A stretch of DNA of 64,000 bases from Orrella dioscoreae. Its GTDB lineage: Bacteria > Pseudomonadota > Gammaproteobacteria > Burkholderiales > Burkholderiaceae_B. Under the pieces are notes generated by a model. That model was not told where the DNA came from. It did not search any database and was given only the letters and a program-made list of their open reading frames with translations. The stretch covers positions 2,914,001 through 2,978,000 of the forward strand of contig NZ_LT907988.1 of the NCBI RefSeq assembly GCF_900089455.2, in the 5' to 3' direction. Positions 26,076 through 35,228 of this stretch are shown one piece after another (the first letter of the stretch is position 1; each line of letters begins with the position of its first letter). The translations under genes were made by a program, and so were the position numbers.

Positions 26076-26404
26076 GGCGTGTCCTCGGATGCAGCCGAGG
26101 CCGGCGTTTCGCCGCCATCGGCGGGTTCATCGAAGCTCGGCGGAATGGGCGGCAGATCGGCCAGCGTCCGGTATTCGTCCGGCCCGGTCTGGCCGGCGAA
26201 GAAGCGCCGCCGGAACGCTTCGGCGGCAGCGCGGCAAGCGTCTTCGCCTGCGGCCTGCCGGTTGGCGGCGCATTGCGCACGCAATGCCTTGAGCCGCACC
26301 GGATCGGTGGCCAAGGTATCGGCCAGATCTTTGGCCTGCTGCTGGCCGCACGCGGTCAGCAGCAGGGCCAGCAGCGAAGCCGACAGGGCGAGGACGCATC
26401 GCAT
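26072..26404 (-). CDS. trbK: TrbK/EexN-like entry-exclusion lipoprotein
   Basis: 110 residues: signal peptide MRCVLALSASLLALLLTACG with a lipobox (LTAC), then a small Cys-containing domain (KALRAQCAANRQAAGEDACRAAAEAFRRRFF). The position between trbJ and trbL is that of TrbK, the exclusion protein that blocks entry of an identical element. A second protein of the same plan is encoded at 34002-34265. Confidence 0.8.
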   Translation of the reverse strand: MRCVLALSASLLALLLTACGQQQAKDLADTLATDPVRLKALRAQCAANRQAAGEDACRAAAEAFRRRFFAGQTGPDEYRTLADLPPIPPSFDEPADGGETPASAASEDTP

Positions 26405-26416
26405 GGCTGTCTCCCG

Positions 26417-27160
26417 TCAGTTGCCGTAGAAGTCCACGCGCTGCGGCGTGTACGGCGTGCCAGTGCCGAGGAAGCGCCGCCGCACTTCGCGGGCGCGCTC
26501 GGTGGCCGCCGCCTGCCGCGCCAGTTCCAGCGAGGCCGCCCGGTCTTGCGTGATCTGGAGCTGCTGCGCCTGGATGGACTGCTTGGCCTGCAAGGCAAGG
26601 AGCTGGTTCGTCGCCTGCATCGCTTGCAGCGCACCGGTGGCGGACTGGCTCTGGCTGACCAGATCGGCCAGCGCACTTTCGTCTTGGGTCAGGTTCTGCG
26701 ACACCTGGGCTTGCATCCGCATCGCGGTGTGCAGGCCGTTCAAGCTGTTCTGCCAGCGTTCGCGGGCGTCCTGCGCCATGCGGTCGCCGCTGACGGTGGC
26801 GGCGTACTGCTCGGGATACAGGCGTGCGAACTCCCGATCCATGTTCGTCACGTCGTAGGCCAGCCCCTGCGCCTCGGCGATCAGGCGTTCGGTGGTGGCG
26901 AGCGTCGAGCGCAGGCGGTTGACGATGTTGAAGTCCAGACGCGCCAGGTTGCGCGCCTGGTTCATGAGCATCTGTGCTTCGTTCTGTAGCTGCTTGATCT
27001 GGTTGTTGATCTGCTCCAGCGTGCGAACGGCGGTCAGCGTGTTCTGCACGAAGTTCGATGGATCGAACACGGTGATGGCGGCCGCCGGCTGCGCGAGCAT
27101 CAGCGAGACAGACAGCGCGGCAGCGAGCGAGGCGGACAGCAAACGGGGCTTGGTCTTCAT
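26417..27160 (-). CDS. trbJ: TrbJ (VirB5-like) pilus-associated protein
   Basis: 247 residues with a Sec signal peptide (MKTKPRLLSASLAAALSVSLMLAQPAAA) and a helical mature protein (FDPSNFVQNTLTAVRTLEQINNQIKQLQNEAQMLMNQARNLARLDF) characteristic of TrbJ. It is the minor pilin-tip/adhesin-type component. ATG at 27160 overlaps the trbE stop (ATGA), choosing this start over upstream in-frame Met. Confidence 0.95.
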   Translation of the reverse strand: MKTKPRLLSASLAAALSVSLMLAQPAAAITVFDPSNFVQNTLTAVRTLEQINNQIKQLQNEAQMLMNQARNLARLDFNIVNRLRSTLATTERLIAEAQGLAYDVTNMDREFARLYPEQYAATVSGDRMAQDARERWQNSLNGLHTAMRMQAQVSQNLTQDESALADLVSQSQSATGALQAMQATNQLLALQAKQSIQAQQLQITQDRAASLELARQAAATERAREVRRRFLGTGTPYTPQRVDFYGN

Positions 27161-29607
27161 GGTGAAACCTCCAGTGGTTGGGAGTTGAGGAACGAAGCGG
27201 CCGCCGGTGCGGACGGCAGCAGGTCGGAGGCCCAATCGAGGCCGCGATGGCGCAGCCACGCGCCGGCGAAGCCGGGTGCGCCTGCCTGCGTCAGCACGCG
27301 GTCGATGTCGCGTTGGTCTTGCGGTGTGGATGCGCCCGCGAACGCGAGCGCGGCTGGCCCAAGGTCGAGGTCGAACAGGCGATTGCCGAGGCGCGATTGG
27401 TAGTAGTAGTCGCGCTTGGGCTGCGCGGTGGCGAGGATTTCGATTTGCCGGCTGTTGAGGCCGAAGCCCTCGTAGATCGTGCGAATCTGCGGCTCGGTGG
27501 CCTGCGGGTTAGGCAAGAAAATCCGACTGGCGCAGCTTTCGATGATCGCGGGCGCGATGGTCGAATCCTTGATGTCGGCCAGCGACTGCGTGGCGAAGAT
27601 GACGCTGACGTTCTTTTTCCTGAGCGTCTTGAGCCATTGGCGGATGCGGGCCGCGAAAGACGGCTCATCGAGGAACAGCCACGCCTCATCGAGAATCAGC
27701 AGCGTGGGTGCGCCATCGAAACGCTCGTCGAAGCGGGCGAACAGGTAGCGCAGCACCGCTTGCACGGCGGCGGCGCTGTGCATCAGTTCTTCCATCTCGA
27801 AGCCCTGCACGCCGGCCATGCCCAGCCGGTCGTGGTCGGCGTCCAGCAGCTTGCCGTGCCCACCGCCCAGGACATAAGGCGCGAGTGCCTGGCGCAGCGC
27901 GTTCGATTGCAGCAGCACGGAAAGCCCGGTCATCGTGCGCTGTTCTTGCGGCGCACCGGCGAGGCTGCCCAGCGCCGACCAGATGGCCACCTTCTCGTCC
28001 GGGCCGACGGTCACGCCTTCATGCAACAGGCGACCCTCCACCCACTCGGCGGCCCAGGAGCGGTAGCCTTCATGGTCGATGCGGGCGAGCGGCTGGAACG
28101 CGATGCCGCCATCGGCGCCCAGGTCATAGTGCTCTCCGCCGAGGCCCAGGATGGTGGCGCGCATCGAGCGGCCCATGTCGAAGGCGAAGATCCGCGAGCC
28201 GAAGTAGCGGCGGAACTGCAAGGCCAGCGTCGCCAGCAGTACCGACTTGCCCATGCCGGTGGGGCCAGCGACCAGCGTGTGCCCCACGTCGCCGATGTGC
28301 GTGACCAAGCGAAAAGGCGTGGCGCCATCGGTGCGGGTGACGATCAGCGGCGGGCCGTCGAGGTGGTCGTTCTTCTCCGGCCCGGCCCATACCGCCGATA
28401 GCGGCATCATGTGCGCTAGGTTCAGCGTTGAGACGATGGGCTGGCGCACGTTCGCGTAGGCATTGCCGGGAATGGACGACAGCCAGGCATCCACCGCATT
28501 GAGGGTTTCGGGAATGGTCACGAAGCCCCGGCCCTGGATGACGCGCTCCACCATGCGCAGCTTCTCGTCGGCCACGGCCGGGTCGGCATCGAGCACCGTC
28601 ACCGTGGCGGTGAGATAGCCGAACGCGACTTGATCGCTACCCAGTTCCTGCAAGGCGGCATCGGCGTCGGCCGCCTTGTTGCTGGCGTCGGTATCGATCA
28701 GCGGGCTTTCCTGCTGGAAGATCGTTTCGCGTAGCAGCGCCACCACGTTCTTGCGCTTGGCGAACCACTGACGGCGCAGGCGGCCCAGCTCCTTTTCCGC
28801 CTCGGCCTTGTCCATGCAAAGAAAGCGCGTGCTCCAGCGATAGGCAAAGCCCAGGCGGTTGAGGTCGTCCAGCAGGCCCGGCCAGGTCGAGGTCGGAAAG
28901 CCGCGCACCGACACCACGCGCAGGTGTAGGTCGCCCAGCGTGGGCGCCAGGCCACCGACCAGCGCGGAGTCGGCCAGCAGCGCGTCCAGATGGAAAGGCA
29001 CTTCGGGAACACCGATCGGGTAGCGCCGCGTCGAGACGGTCTCGTGCAGGTAGGTCAGCGTCTGGCTGTCGTCCAGCCAGGCGATTTCCGGCATCACGCC
29101 GTCGAGCAGGTCGAACACGCGATCGGTTTCCGCCACGAAGGCATCGAGTCGGCCGTCCCAATCCACGCCATCGCCGGGCGAGTTCTCGTAGAGCAACTTC
29201 GCCGCGCGGGCGCGGGATTCCTCCGGCGGCAGGAAAGCCACCGTCAGGTGATAGGCACTCTCGAAGTGATGGCCCGATTCCTCGAACGCGGCGCGGCGTT
29301 CTTCATCGACGAGCCAGGACAACGGTTCGGGGAAGTCGGAATGCGGATAGTCGGCGGCGGATTGGCGCTCGGCCTCGATGAACAAGGCCCAGCCAGAACC
29401 CAGCCGGCGCAGCGCGTTGTTGAGCCGTGCAGACGCGGCGATCAACTCGCCTTGCGTGGCGCTGTCCAGATCGGGGCCACGAAAGCGCGCCGTGCGCTGG
29501 AAACTGCCGTCCTTGTTCAAGACGACGCCCGGCGCGACCAGCCCGGCCCACGGCAGCCAGTCGGCGAGCAAGGCCGGGCGCTGGCGGTATTCGGCAAGGT
29601 TCAGCAT
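27157..29607 (-). CDS. trbE: TrbE (VirB4-like) conjugation ATPase
   Basis: 816 residues of CagE/TrbE family. Walker A VAGPTGMGKSVL lies around 446-457 (K454), and Walker B TLLILDEAWLFL about 630-641. The N-terminal half contains the typical ...KDGSFQRTARFRGPDLDSAT.... It energises pilus biogenesis and substrate transport at the inner membrane. It begins 12 nt after trbD and overlaps trbJ. Confidence 0.95.
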   Translation of the reverse strand: MLNLAEYRQRPALLADWLPWAGLVAPGVVLNKDGSFQRTARFRGPDLDSATQGELIAASARLNNALRRLGSGWALFIEAERQSAADYPHSDFPEPLSWLVDEERRAAFEESGHHFESAYHLTVAFLPPEESRARAAKLLYENSPGDGVDWDGRLDAFVAETDRVFDLLDGVMPEIAWLDDSQTLTYLHETVSTRRYPIGVPEVPFHLDALLADSALVGGLAPTLGDLHLRVVSVRGFPTSTWPGLLDDLNRLGFAYRWSTRFLCMDKAEAEKELGRLRRQWFAKRKNVVALLRETIFQQESPLIDTDASNKAADADAALQELGSDQVAFGYLTATVTVLDADPAVADEKLRMVERVIQGRGFVTIPETLNAVDAWLSSIPGNAYANVRQPIVSTLNLAHMMPLSAVWAGPEKNDHLDGPPLIVTRTDGATPFRLVTHIGDVGHTLVAGPTGMGKSVLLATLALQFRRYFGSRIFAFDMGRSMRATILGLGGEHYDLGADGGIAFQPLARIDHEGYRSWAAEWVEGRLLHEGVTVGPDEKVAIWSALGSLAGAPQEQRTMTGLSVLLQSNALRQALAPYVLGGGHGKLLDADHDRLGMAGVQGFEMEELMHSAAAVQAVLRYLFARFDERFDGAPTLLILDEAWLFLDEPSFAARIRQWLKTLRKKNVSVIFATQSLADIKDSTIAPAIIESCASRIFLPNPQATEPQIRTIYEGFGLNSRQIEILATAQPKRDYYYQSRLGNRLFDLDLGPAALAFAGASTPQDQRDIDRVLTQAGAPGFAGAWLRHRGLDWASDLLPSAPAAASFLNSQPLEVSP

Positions 29608-29619
29608 CGCGGCACCCCC

Positions 29620-29889
29620 CTACACGTCGAGCAGCGGTTTGTGCTTGATGTGCCGGGCGAAGACCTGCATGAACTGCGGATCGACGCGCGCTCCCCACAC
29701 CGCCAGCGAATGGCCGACGAGCCAGAGCACCAGCCCCGGAATCCACAGTTGCAGGCCCAGGCCCACGGCAGCGGCGAGCGTGCCGTTCGCAATGGCGACC
29801 GTGCGCGGCGCACCGCCCATGAGGATCGGTTCGGTCAGCGAGCGGTGCAGCGCCACCTCGAAGCCCGGAAGGTCGCTGGCCGTACTCAT
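29620..29889 (-). CDS. trbD: TrbD (VirB3-like) inner-membrane protein
   Basis: 89 residues starting MSTASDLPGFEVALHRSLTEPILMGGAPRTVAI, with a hydrophobic segment (IANGTLAAAVGLGLQLWIPGLVLWLVGHSLAVW) and an end ...KPLLDV. This is the standard TrbD. ATG at 29889 overlaps the trbC stop (ATGA). The frame is open well upstream, but the overlap and family alignment fix the start. Confidence 0.92.
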   Translation of the reverse strand: MSTASDLPGFEVALHRSLTEPILMGGAPRTVAIANGTLAAAVGLGLQLWIPGLVLWLVGHSLAVWGARVDPQFMQVFARHIKHKPLLDV

Positions 29890-30269
29890 ACGACCGCCCC
29901 ACCGGAGAAGCTGAAGAACGACAGAAAGAACGAGGACGCGGCGAACGCGATGCTCAACCCGAACACGATCTGGATGAGCTTGCGGAAGCCGCCCGACGTG
30001 TCGCCGAAGGCCAGCGCCAGGCCCGTGGCGATGATGATGATGACCGCGACGATGCGCGCGACCGGCCCCTGGATGGAATCGAGGATGGATTGCAGCGGGC
30101 CTTCCCACGGCATCGAGGAACCGGCGGCCTTCGCCGTGCCGGCCGTCATCAGCATGACGGCGGCCAGCAGCAGGCCGTGGTGTGCCGGCGCGGCCAGGCG
30201 GCGCAGGCGCGCAAGGATTGAGGCCGGATTTACGGAAAAACGGAAAGCAACAGCGTTCATCTGCGTCAT
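29886..30269 (-). CDS. trbC: TrbC (VirB2-like) pilin
   Basis: 127 residues with a long pre-pilin leader, then two hydrophobic helices (VARIVAVIIIIATGLALAFGD and IQIVFGLSIAFAASSFFLSFFSF). This is the VirB2/TrbC pilin plan; mature TrbC of this group is usually processed by the TraF peptidase, encoded here at 43596-44195. Overlaps trbB (ATGA). Confidence 0.92.
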   Translation of the reverse strand: MTQMNAVAFRFSVNPASILARLRRLAAPAHHGLLLAAVMLMTAGTAKAAGSSMPWEGPLQSILDSIQGPVARIVAVIIIIATGLALAFGDTSGGFRKLIQIVFGLSIAFAASSFFLSFFSFSGGAVV

Positions 30270-31312
30270 GGCAGTTCTCCAGGGTGGTCAGGGGACGGGG
30301 AGGAAGGCGGCGGCAGCGCGGGAAACGGCGTTTCCATCGCGTCCGCCAGGCGGTAGCCGGCGGCGTCGAAGCCATTGAGGCGGGCAATGCTTTCGACGTG
30401 GCGCTTGCGGCCACGACCGGCGATGTGGATGACGACGTTGACCGCTTCGGCGATCAGCGCCCGCGGCGGATTCACCGCGACTTCGAGAATCAACTGTTCG
30501 AGGCGCAGCAGCGCGCCCAGCGCGGAACCGGCGTGGATCGTGGCGATGCCGCCCGGATGCCCCGTTCCCCACACTTTGATGAGGTCGAGGGCTTCGCCGC
30601 CGCGCACTTCGCCGACGATCACGCGATCGGGGCGCAGGCGCATCGTGGCGCGCACCAGCTCGGTCATGGACACCACGCCGGCGCGGGTGCGCAGCGGCAC
30701 ATGATCGCGGGCCGCGCATTGCAGCTCGATGGTGTCTTCGAGCACCAGCACGCGGTCGCCGGTGGCGGCGATCTCGGCCAGTAGCGCGTTCGCCAGCGTG
30801 GTCTTGCCGGTGCTGGTGCCGCCGGCGATCAGGATGTTCTGCCGCTCGCGCACGGCGCGGCGAAGGAAGTCCGCTTGCCCGGCGGTGAGGATGCCGTCGG
30901 CCACATACTGATCCAGGCCGAGGATGTTCACGGCGCGCTTGCGCAGCGCGAACGCCGGGCCGGGCGCGGCAGGCGGCAAGATGCCCTCGAAGCGTTCGCC
31001 CGTCTCCGGCAGCTCGGCGGTCAGCAGCGGCTGGCCGCGATGCACTTCCGCGCCGACGTGGGCCGCGACTAGCCGGATGATGCGTTCGCCATCGGCTTCG
31101 GGCAGCTCCACGCCCAACGGCGCACGGCCCGACGACAGCCGATCGACCCATAGTGTGCGGTCGGGGTTGAGCATGACTTCCACCACGTCCGGGTCTTCGA
31201 GCGCGGTGGCGATCACCGGCCCCATTGCGGTACGCAGCATCTGGATGCGGCGATCGAGCGAGGTCGCGGCGGACGAACGAGGCTCGGGCGGGAACTGCGG
31301 AACGGCACTCAT
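30266..31312 (-). CDS. trbB: TrbB (VirB11-like) traffic ATPase
   Basis: 348 residues, secretion-ATPase family. Walker A is GGTSTGKTT at 164-172, with the Asp box LVLEDTIELQ and the His box ...GHPGGIATIHAGSALGALLRLEQL.... It forms a cytoplasmic hexamer powering the T4SS. ATG overlaps the stop of the CopG-like gene (ATGA), starting the trb block. Confidence 0.95.
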   Translation of the reverse strand: MSAVPQFPPEPRSSAATSLDRRIQMLRTAMGPVIATALEDPDVVEVMLNPDRTLWVDRLSSGRAPLGVELPEADGERIIRLVAAHVGAEVHRGQPLLTAELPETGERFEGILPPAAPGPAFALRKRAVNILGLDQYVADGILTAGQADFLRRAVRERQNILIAGGTSTGKTTLANALLAEIAATGDRVLVLEDTIELQCAARDHVPLRTRAGVVSMTELVRATMRLRPDRVIVGEVRGGEALDLIKVWGTGHPGGIATIHAGSALGALLRLEQLILEVAVNPPRALIAEAVNVVIHIAGRGRKRHVESIARLNGFDAAGYRLADAMETPFPALPPPSSPSPDHPGELP

Positions 31313-31773
31313 GAGGCACGCTCCTGGGCTTCGGCCAGCGCCGCCGCGTCATCCATCCGTGCGGTGTCCGGGTGCCGTTCTTCCACCACGTCGCGCACGA
31401 GGCTGCGGCCGCGCAGCAGGTGGCGGCCGAGTTGTTCGACGAACTGCTCGAAGCGGGCCTTGCCCTGGGCGCGGGCGGCTTCCTGGTGTGCCTCGGGAAC
31501 GGGCGTGCTTACGGTCAGGAAGTAGCGGACGAACAGCGCCAGCGTTTCGATCTGGATGTTCTGGTCGCGCTCCATGCGCTCGGTCTGGCGCGACAGCCGA
31601 TCCAGCCGCTTGGCGATGGCCGCCTCACGCTGGTCGCCCGCGTCCGGCGACAGCCAGGACGCCAGCGCCGCCGCGACGATGCTGGATTTCGACACGCCTT
31701 TCTTGGCGGCCAATTCATCGAGGCGCTTGGCGTGCTCGGGCTGAATGAACAGGTTGAGTCGGTATTGGCTCAT
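31309..31773 (-). CDS. CopG/ribbon-helix-helix family protein between traG and trbB
   Basis: 154 residues. The N-terminal RHH (MSQYRLNLFIQPEHAKRLDELAAKKGVSKSSIVAAALASWL) is followed by a helical segment. It overlaps both neighbours by 4 nt (traG stop and trbB start), so it is translated with the transfer genes. This is its usual place in Tn4371-type ICEs. Probable role: operon autoregulation or a DNA-binding accessory of transfer. Confidence 0.85.
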   Translation of the reverse strand: MSQYRLNLFIQPEHAKRLDELAAKKGVSKSSIVAAALASWLSPDAGDQREAAIAKRLDRLSRQTERMERDQNIQIETLALFVRYFLTVSTPVPEAHQEAARAQGKARFEQFVEQLGRHLLRGRSLVRDVVEERHPDTARMDDAAALAEAQERAS

Positions 31774-33767
31774 AGGTCGATTCCGTCGTTGGGGTTCAGC
31801 GATGCCAGCCGGGCCGTGCGCTGCATGGCCGGGTCGAGCTGGCCGGGAAGCGGCATCGGCAGGTCGTCGTCATCGAGCAGCGCCAGGTCGGTCGCGTGCG
31901 CGTCCGGCTCAGGGTCGTAGGCGACGGTTTCGGACAGTTCGGGCTGACGGCGCGGGCCGCCGTCGTCGGCGCCGCCAAGGTCATCGGCGAATGCCGTGGC
32001 TGGCGCGGCGGGTACGGCGGGAATCGCCAGGCCGCTCCAATCGTCGGGTCGGGCCGGCGGCGCATCGGCATAGCGCCCGGTTGCGAGCGCAGGCGGCGAC
32101 AGCACGCGCTGCTTGAAGTTGGCGTCGGCGTAGTAGCGCAGCTTCTTCGCCTTGATCGGTGGCAGGCTGGACACCATCACCACCGACTCGTCGGGCGGAA
32201 GCTGCATCACCTCGCCAGGGGTAAGCAGCGGACGCGCGGTTTCCTGCCGCGACACCATCAGGTGCCCGAGCCACGGGGCCAATCTGTGGCCGGCATAGTT
32301 GCGCTGCGCGCGCAGTTCAGTGGCCGTGCCCAGGGTTTCCGAAATCCTTTTCGCCGTGCGTTCGTCGTTTGTCGAAAACGTCACGCGGACGTGGCAGTTG
32401 TCGAGAATCGAATGGTTCTGCCCATACGCCTTGTCGATCTGGTTCAGGCTCTGAGCGATGAGAAAGCTGCGTATGCCGTAGCCGGCCATGAAGGCAAGCG
32501 CGGACTCGAAGAAGTCCAGGCGGCCCAGCGCCGGAAACTCATCGAGCATCAGTAGCAGCTTGTGGCGGCGGGCGATGCCGTCGGAGCCGTCAAGCGATTC
32601 GGTGAGCCGCCGCCCGATCTGGTTGAGGATCAGCCGGATCAGCGGCTTGGTGCGGCTGATGTCCGAAGGCGGCACCACTAGATACAGCGATACGGGATGC
32701 TTGGCAGAAATCAGGTCGGCGATGCGCCAGTCGCAGCGTGACGTGACTTCGGCCACCGTGGGATCGCGGTACAGGCCGAGGAACGACATGGCGGTGCTCA
32801 ACACGCCGGAACGCTCGTTGTCCGACTTGTTGAGCACCTCGCGCGCAGCAGATGCGACCACGGGATGCGGCGCTTCGCCCAGGTGCTTCGTCGTCATCAT
32901 CCGATGCAACGTCAGCTCGAACGGGCAAGCCGGATCGCTGAGGAAGTTGGCGACGCCGCGCAGCGTCTTGTCCTCGCCCGCGTAGAGCACATGCAGGATG
33001 GCGCCGACCAGCAGCGCGTGACTGGTCTTTTCCCAATGATTCCTGCGTTCGAGCGCGCCATCGGGATCGACCAGAATGTCCGCCACGTTCTGCACGTCGC
33101 GCACTTCATGCGCGCCGCGCCGGACTTCCAGCAGCGGGTTGTAGGCTGCCGACTTCGCATCGGTGGGGTTGAACAGCAGGCAATGGCTGAACCGCGAACG
33201 CCAGCCGGCGGTAAGCGTCCAGTTCTCGCCCTTGATGTCGTGGACGACGACGGACGCCGGCCAGCTCAACAAAGTGGGCACCACCAGCCCCACGCCCTTG
33301 CCGCTGCGAGTGGGTGCGAAAGTCAAGACGTGTTCCGGGCCTTCGTGCCGCAGGTACTGGTCGCGGTGCAGGCCGAGGAAGACCCCGGCCGGCTGGGTCA
33401 GCCCAGCCTTGCGGATGTCGGCGGTATCAGCCCAGCGCGCCGAACCGTAGGTCGTGACGAGGCGCGACTGTCGCGAGCGCCATACCGACATGGCGATGGC
33501 GACCACCACGGCCAGAAGGCCGCTGCCGCCCGCAATCGCACCGCCTATGTCGAAGACATGCGGCGCGTAGGCATCGAAGAAAAACCACCATTCAAACAGC
33601 CGCCAGGGGTGATAGACCGGCGTGCCAAAGAAGTCGAACCAGGGCGAGCCAAGGCGTAGTTGATGTCCGAGTGCTGCCGCTGTCCATTGCGTTGCACTCC
33701 ATACGCCGGCGATCACGATGGTGAAAACAGCGGCGATCTGCCCGAACAGCACGCCCTGACCTTGCAT
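31770..33767 (-). CDS. traG: TraG/VirD4 type IV coupling protein
   Basis: 665 residues. Two N-terminal membrane helices (about 8-30 and 72-95) precede Walker A TFAPTRSGKGVG (149-160) and Walker B LLMLDEFPALGRLDFFESAL. It brings the relaxase-DNA complex to the Trb channel. I start at ATG 33767 (MQGQGVLFGQIAAVF) with GGAG upstream; the open frame continues further but is not conserved-looking. It is the first gene of the operon running through DUF2274. Confidence 0.95.
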   Translation of the reverse strand: MQGQGVLFGQIAAVFTIVIAGVWSATQWTAAALGHQLRLGSPWFDFFGTPVYHPWRLFEWWFFFDAYAPHVFDIGGAIAGGSGLLAVVVAIAMSVWRSRQSRLVTTYGSARWADTADIRKAGLTQPAGVFLGLHRDQYLRHEGPEHVLTFAPTRSGKGVGLVVPTLLSWPASVVVHDIKGENWTLTAGWRSRFSHCLLFNPTDAKSAAYNPLLEVRRGAHEVRDVQNVADILVDPDGALERRNHWEKTSHALLVGAILHVLYAGEDKTLRGVANFLSDPACPFELTLHRMMTTKHLGEAPHPVVASAAREVLNKSDNERSGVLSTAMSFLGLYRDPTVAEVTSRCDWRIADLISAKHPVSLYLVVPPSDISRTKPLIRLILNQIGRRLTESLDGSDGIARRHKLLLMLDEFPALGRLDFFESALAFMAGYGIRSFLIAQSLNQIDKAYGQNHSILDNCHVRVTFSTNDERTAKRISETLGTATELRAQRNYAGHRLAPWLGHLMVSRQETARPLLTPGEVMQLPPDESVVMVSSLPPIKAKKLRYYADANFKQRVLSPPALATGRYADAPPARPDDWSGLAIPAVPAAPATAFADDLGGADDGGPRRQPELSETVAYDPEPDAHATDLALLDDDDLPMPLPGQLDPAMQRTARLASLNPNDGIDL

Positions 33768-33796
33768 GACTGGCCTCCGATTTCCTCTGCGCTGAT

Positions 33797-33840
33797 TCCT
33801 CGCCACACGCGGCACAAGGGCGTGCCGCATAGCGCGAGGA
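33797..33840. repeat. Long two-stem inverted repeat upstream of traG
   Basis: TCCTCGC (33797-33803) pairs with GCGAGGA (33834-33840), and inside it GCGGCAC (33809-33815) pairs with GTGCCGC (33822-33828). It lies in the 234-bp gap between the lipoprotein gene and traG, so it may end upstream transcripts or control the trb operon. Confidence 0.5.
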
Positions 33841-34001
33841 TCAGTGCCGGGTCGGTGCCGGTCAAAGACCGTTATCGGAAGAAAGGTCGAGTAAAAAGCA
33901 AGATTTCGCGCAGGGGCGCAGGCAGAAAAAACGCCGCAAGCGATGGCGCGTTGCGGCGTGTCGAGCAAGAAGTCGGAAGATTCGTGGCGAAGCGCCTACG
34001 A

Positions 34002-34265
34002 TCAGAACTTGGGCGGATTCTCCGGCGGCGTATAGGGCACTGTGCCATCGTTATAGAAGCGCTTGCGTGTGGCCTCGGCGACGCGGTTGCATAGCTCGTC
34101 GCCTAACTTCGCGCGTTCGACTCTGCATTGTTGGCGCAGCTCTTTAAGCAGCTCGGGGTTGGATGCCAGTTCTTCGACGATCGGCAGGTTCGCCTGTTGA
34201 GGTGTTTCGGATTGGCCGCAGGCCGTCAGCACCGCCGCTAGCAGGAACAGGATGCTCCTTCTCAT
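34002..34265 (-). CDS. EexN/TrbK-like exclusion lipoprotein (second copy)
   Basis: 87 residues: lipoprotein signal MRRSILFLLAAVLTACGQSE (lipobox LTAC), then VEELASNPELLKELRQQCRVERAKLGDELCNRVAEATRKRFY, with the two-Cys pattern and ...RKRFY motif of EexN-type proteins. It resembles the trbK-like protein at 26072 in plan. Its ATG overlaps the LysR stop upstream (ATGA). The likely role is surface/entry exclusion. Confidence 0.75.
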   Translation of the reverse strand: MRRSILFLLAAVLTACGQSETPQQANLPIVEELASNPELLKELRQQCRVERAKLGDELCNRVAEATRKRFYNDGTVPYTPPENPPKF

Positions 34266-35206
34266 GGTTTGGGTTCCTCCGGGGGATCGAGGGGATAGCT
34301 TGGCGATGGCCTAGTAGCTTCGGGAGACTCGATGGCCTGAACGCGGTCTATGAAGCGGGTCACCATTTCCAAGGGTTCTCCCGCCGGGCGCAGCAGATAG
34401 GTCGTCAGCACTGGCGAGCGGCCTGCCAAAGGCCTTGCCACGACTCCAGGCTCGCGGCTGGCTGCGATGTGTGCTGCACCCGCCAGCCCCAGGGCGAAAC
34501 CGGCGGATACCAGCGTCATCATGAGATCGAATGAAGCCACCCGTTCGACCACCAGCGGCTCCATGTCCACGCGACGCAGCACGCGCTCGATTTGCCGTAC
34601 GTGGCCTTCGCATGCCTGCGGATCGCCCAACACCAGCGGGAAGCGCAGCACTTCTTCCAGAGGAATCCGCTTGTGCTTGAGCAAGTCATGCCGTGCCGGC
34701 ACGGCCACCATCAGCGGATCGCTCCAAACCGCCGCTGCCACGATGCCGTCGCCAACCTCATCGGACTGTGCGAAGCCTACGTCGTATAGGTCGTCAAGCA
34801 GCCCTTTGATTTGCTGCGAAAGTGGCACCTCGAACAGGCGGATCTCGACCTCGGGTTCCTCCTGGCGGCACAGCGCCAGCAGCGACGGCAGACGAGACGG
34901 CGTGATGCCGTCTGACAGCGCGACGCGCAACTGGCCGTGGAAGCCATTGGCCGCCGCCTTCACGCTTTCGCGAGCTTGCTGCAAGGCGGCGAAGACGCGT
35001 GGAACATGCTCCAGAAAAAGTGCGCCTGCGCGAGTCAGCCGTGTACTGCGCGTAGTACGGGCGAATAGCACCACGCCCAGTTCTTCTTCCAGCTCCTTGA
35101 TGGCACGCGACAGCGGCGACTGCTCCATGTGCAGTCGCTCGGCCGCGCGGGCGAAGTGCAGTTCTTCAGCCACGGCGAGAAAGCAGCGAAGGTGGCGCAG
35201 TTCCAT
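34262..35206 (-). CDS. LysR-family regulator
   Basis: 314 residues. The N-terminal LysR HTH (MELRHLRCFLAVAEELHFARAAERLHMEQSPLSRAIKELEEELGVVLFARTTRSTRLTRAG) is followed by a periplasmic-binding-like effector domain of the CatM/BenM subgroup. It is co-oriented with and overlaps the exclusion lipoprotein gene. It may regulate the adjacent oxidoreductase cargo or be ICE-resident; LysR genes near traG are common in this ICE family. Confidence 0.9.
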   Translation of the reverse strand: MELRHLRCFLAVAEELHFARAAERLHMEQSPLSRAIKELEEELGVVLFARTTRSTRLTRAGALFLEHVPRVFAALQQARESVKAAANGFHGQLRVALSDGITPSRLPSLLALCRQEEPEVEIRLFEVPLSQQIKGLLDDLYDVGFAQSDEVGDGIVAAAVWSDPLMVAVPARHDLLKHKRIPLEEVLRFPLVLGDPQACEGHVRQIERVLRRVDMEPLVVERVASFDLMMTLVSAGFALGLAGAAHIAASREPGVVARPLAGRSPVLTTYLLRPAGEPLEMVTRFIDRVQAIESPEATRPSPSYPLDPPEEPKP

Positions 35207-35228
35207 ACCTTACGTGATGACCTCCATC

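Noticed and set aside
27178-28401. Long plus-strand frame opposite trbE
   Set aside because: Opposite-strand shadow of a well-recognised gene.
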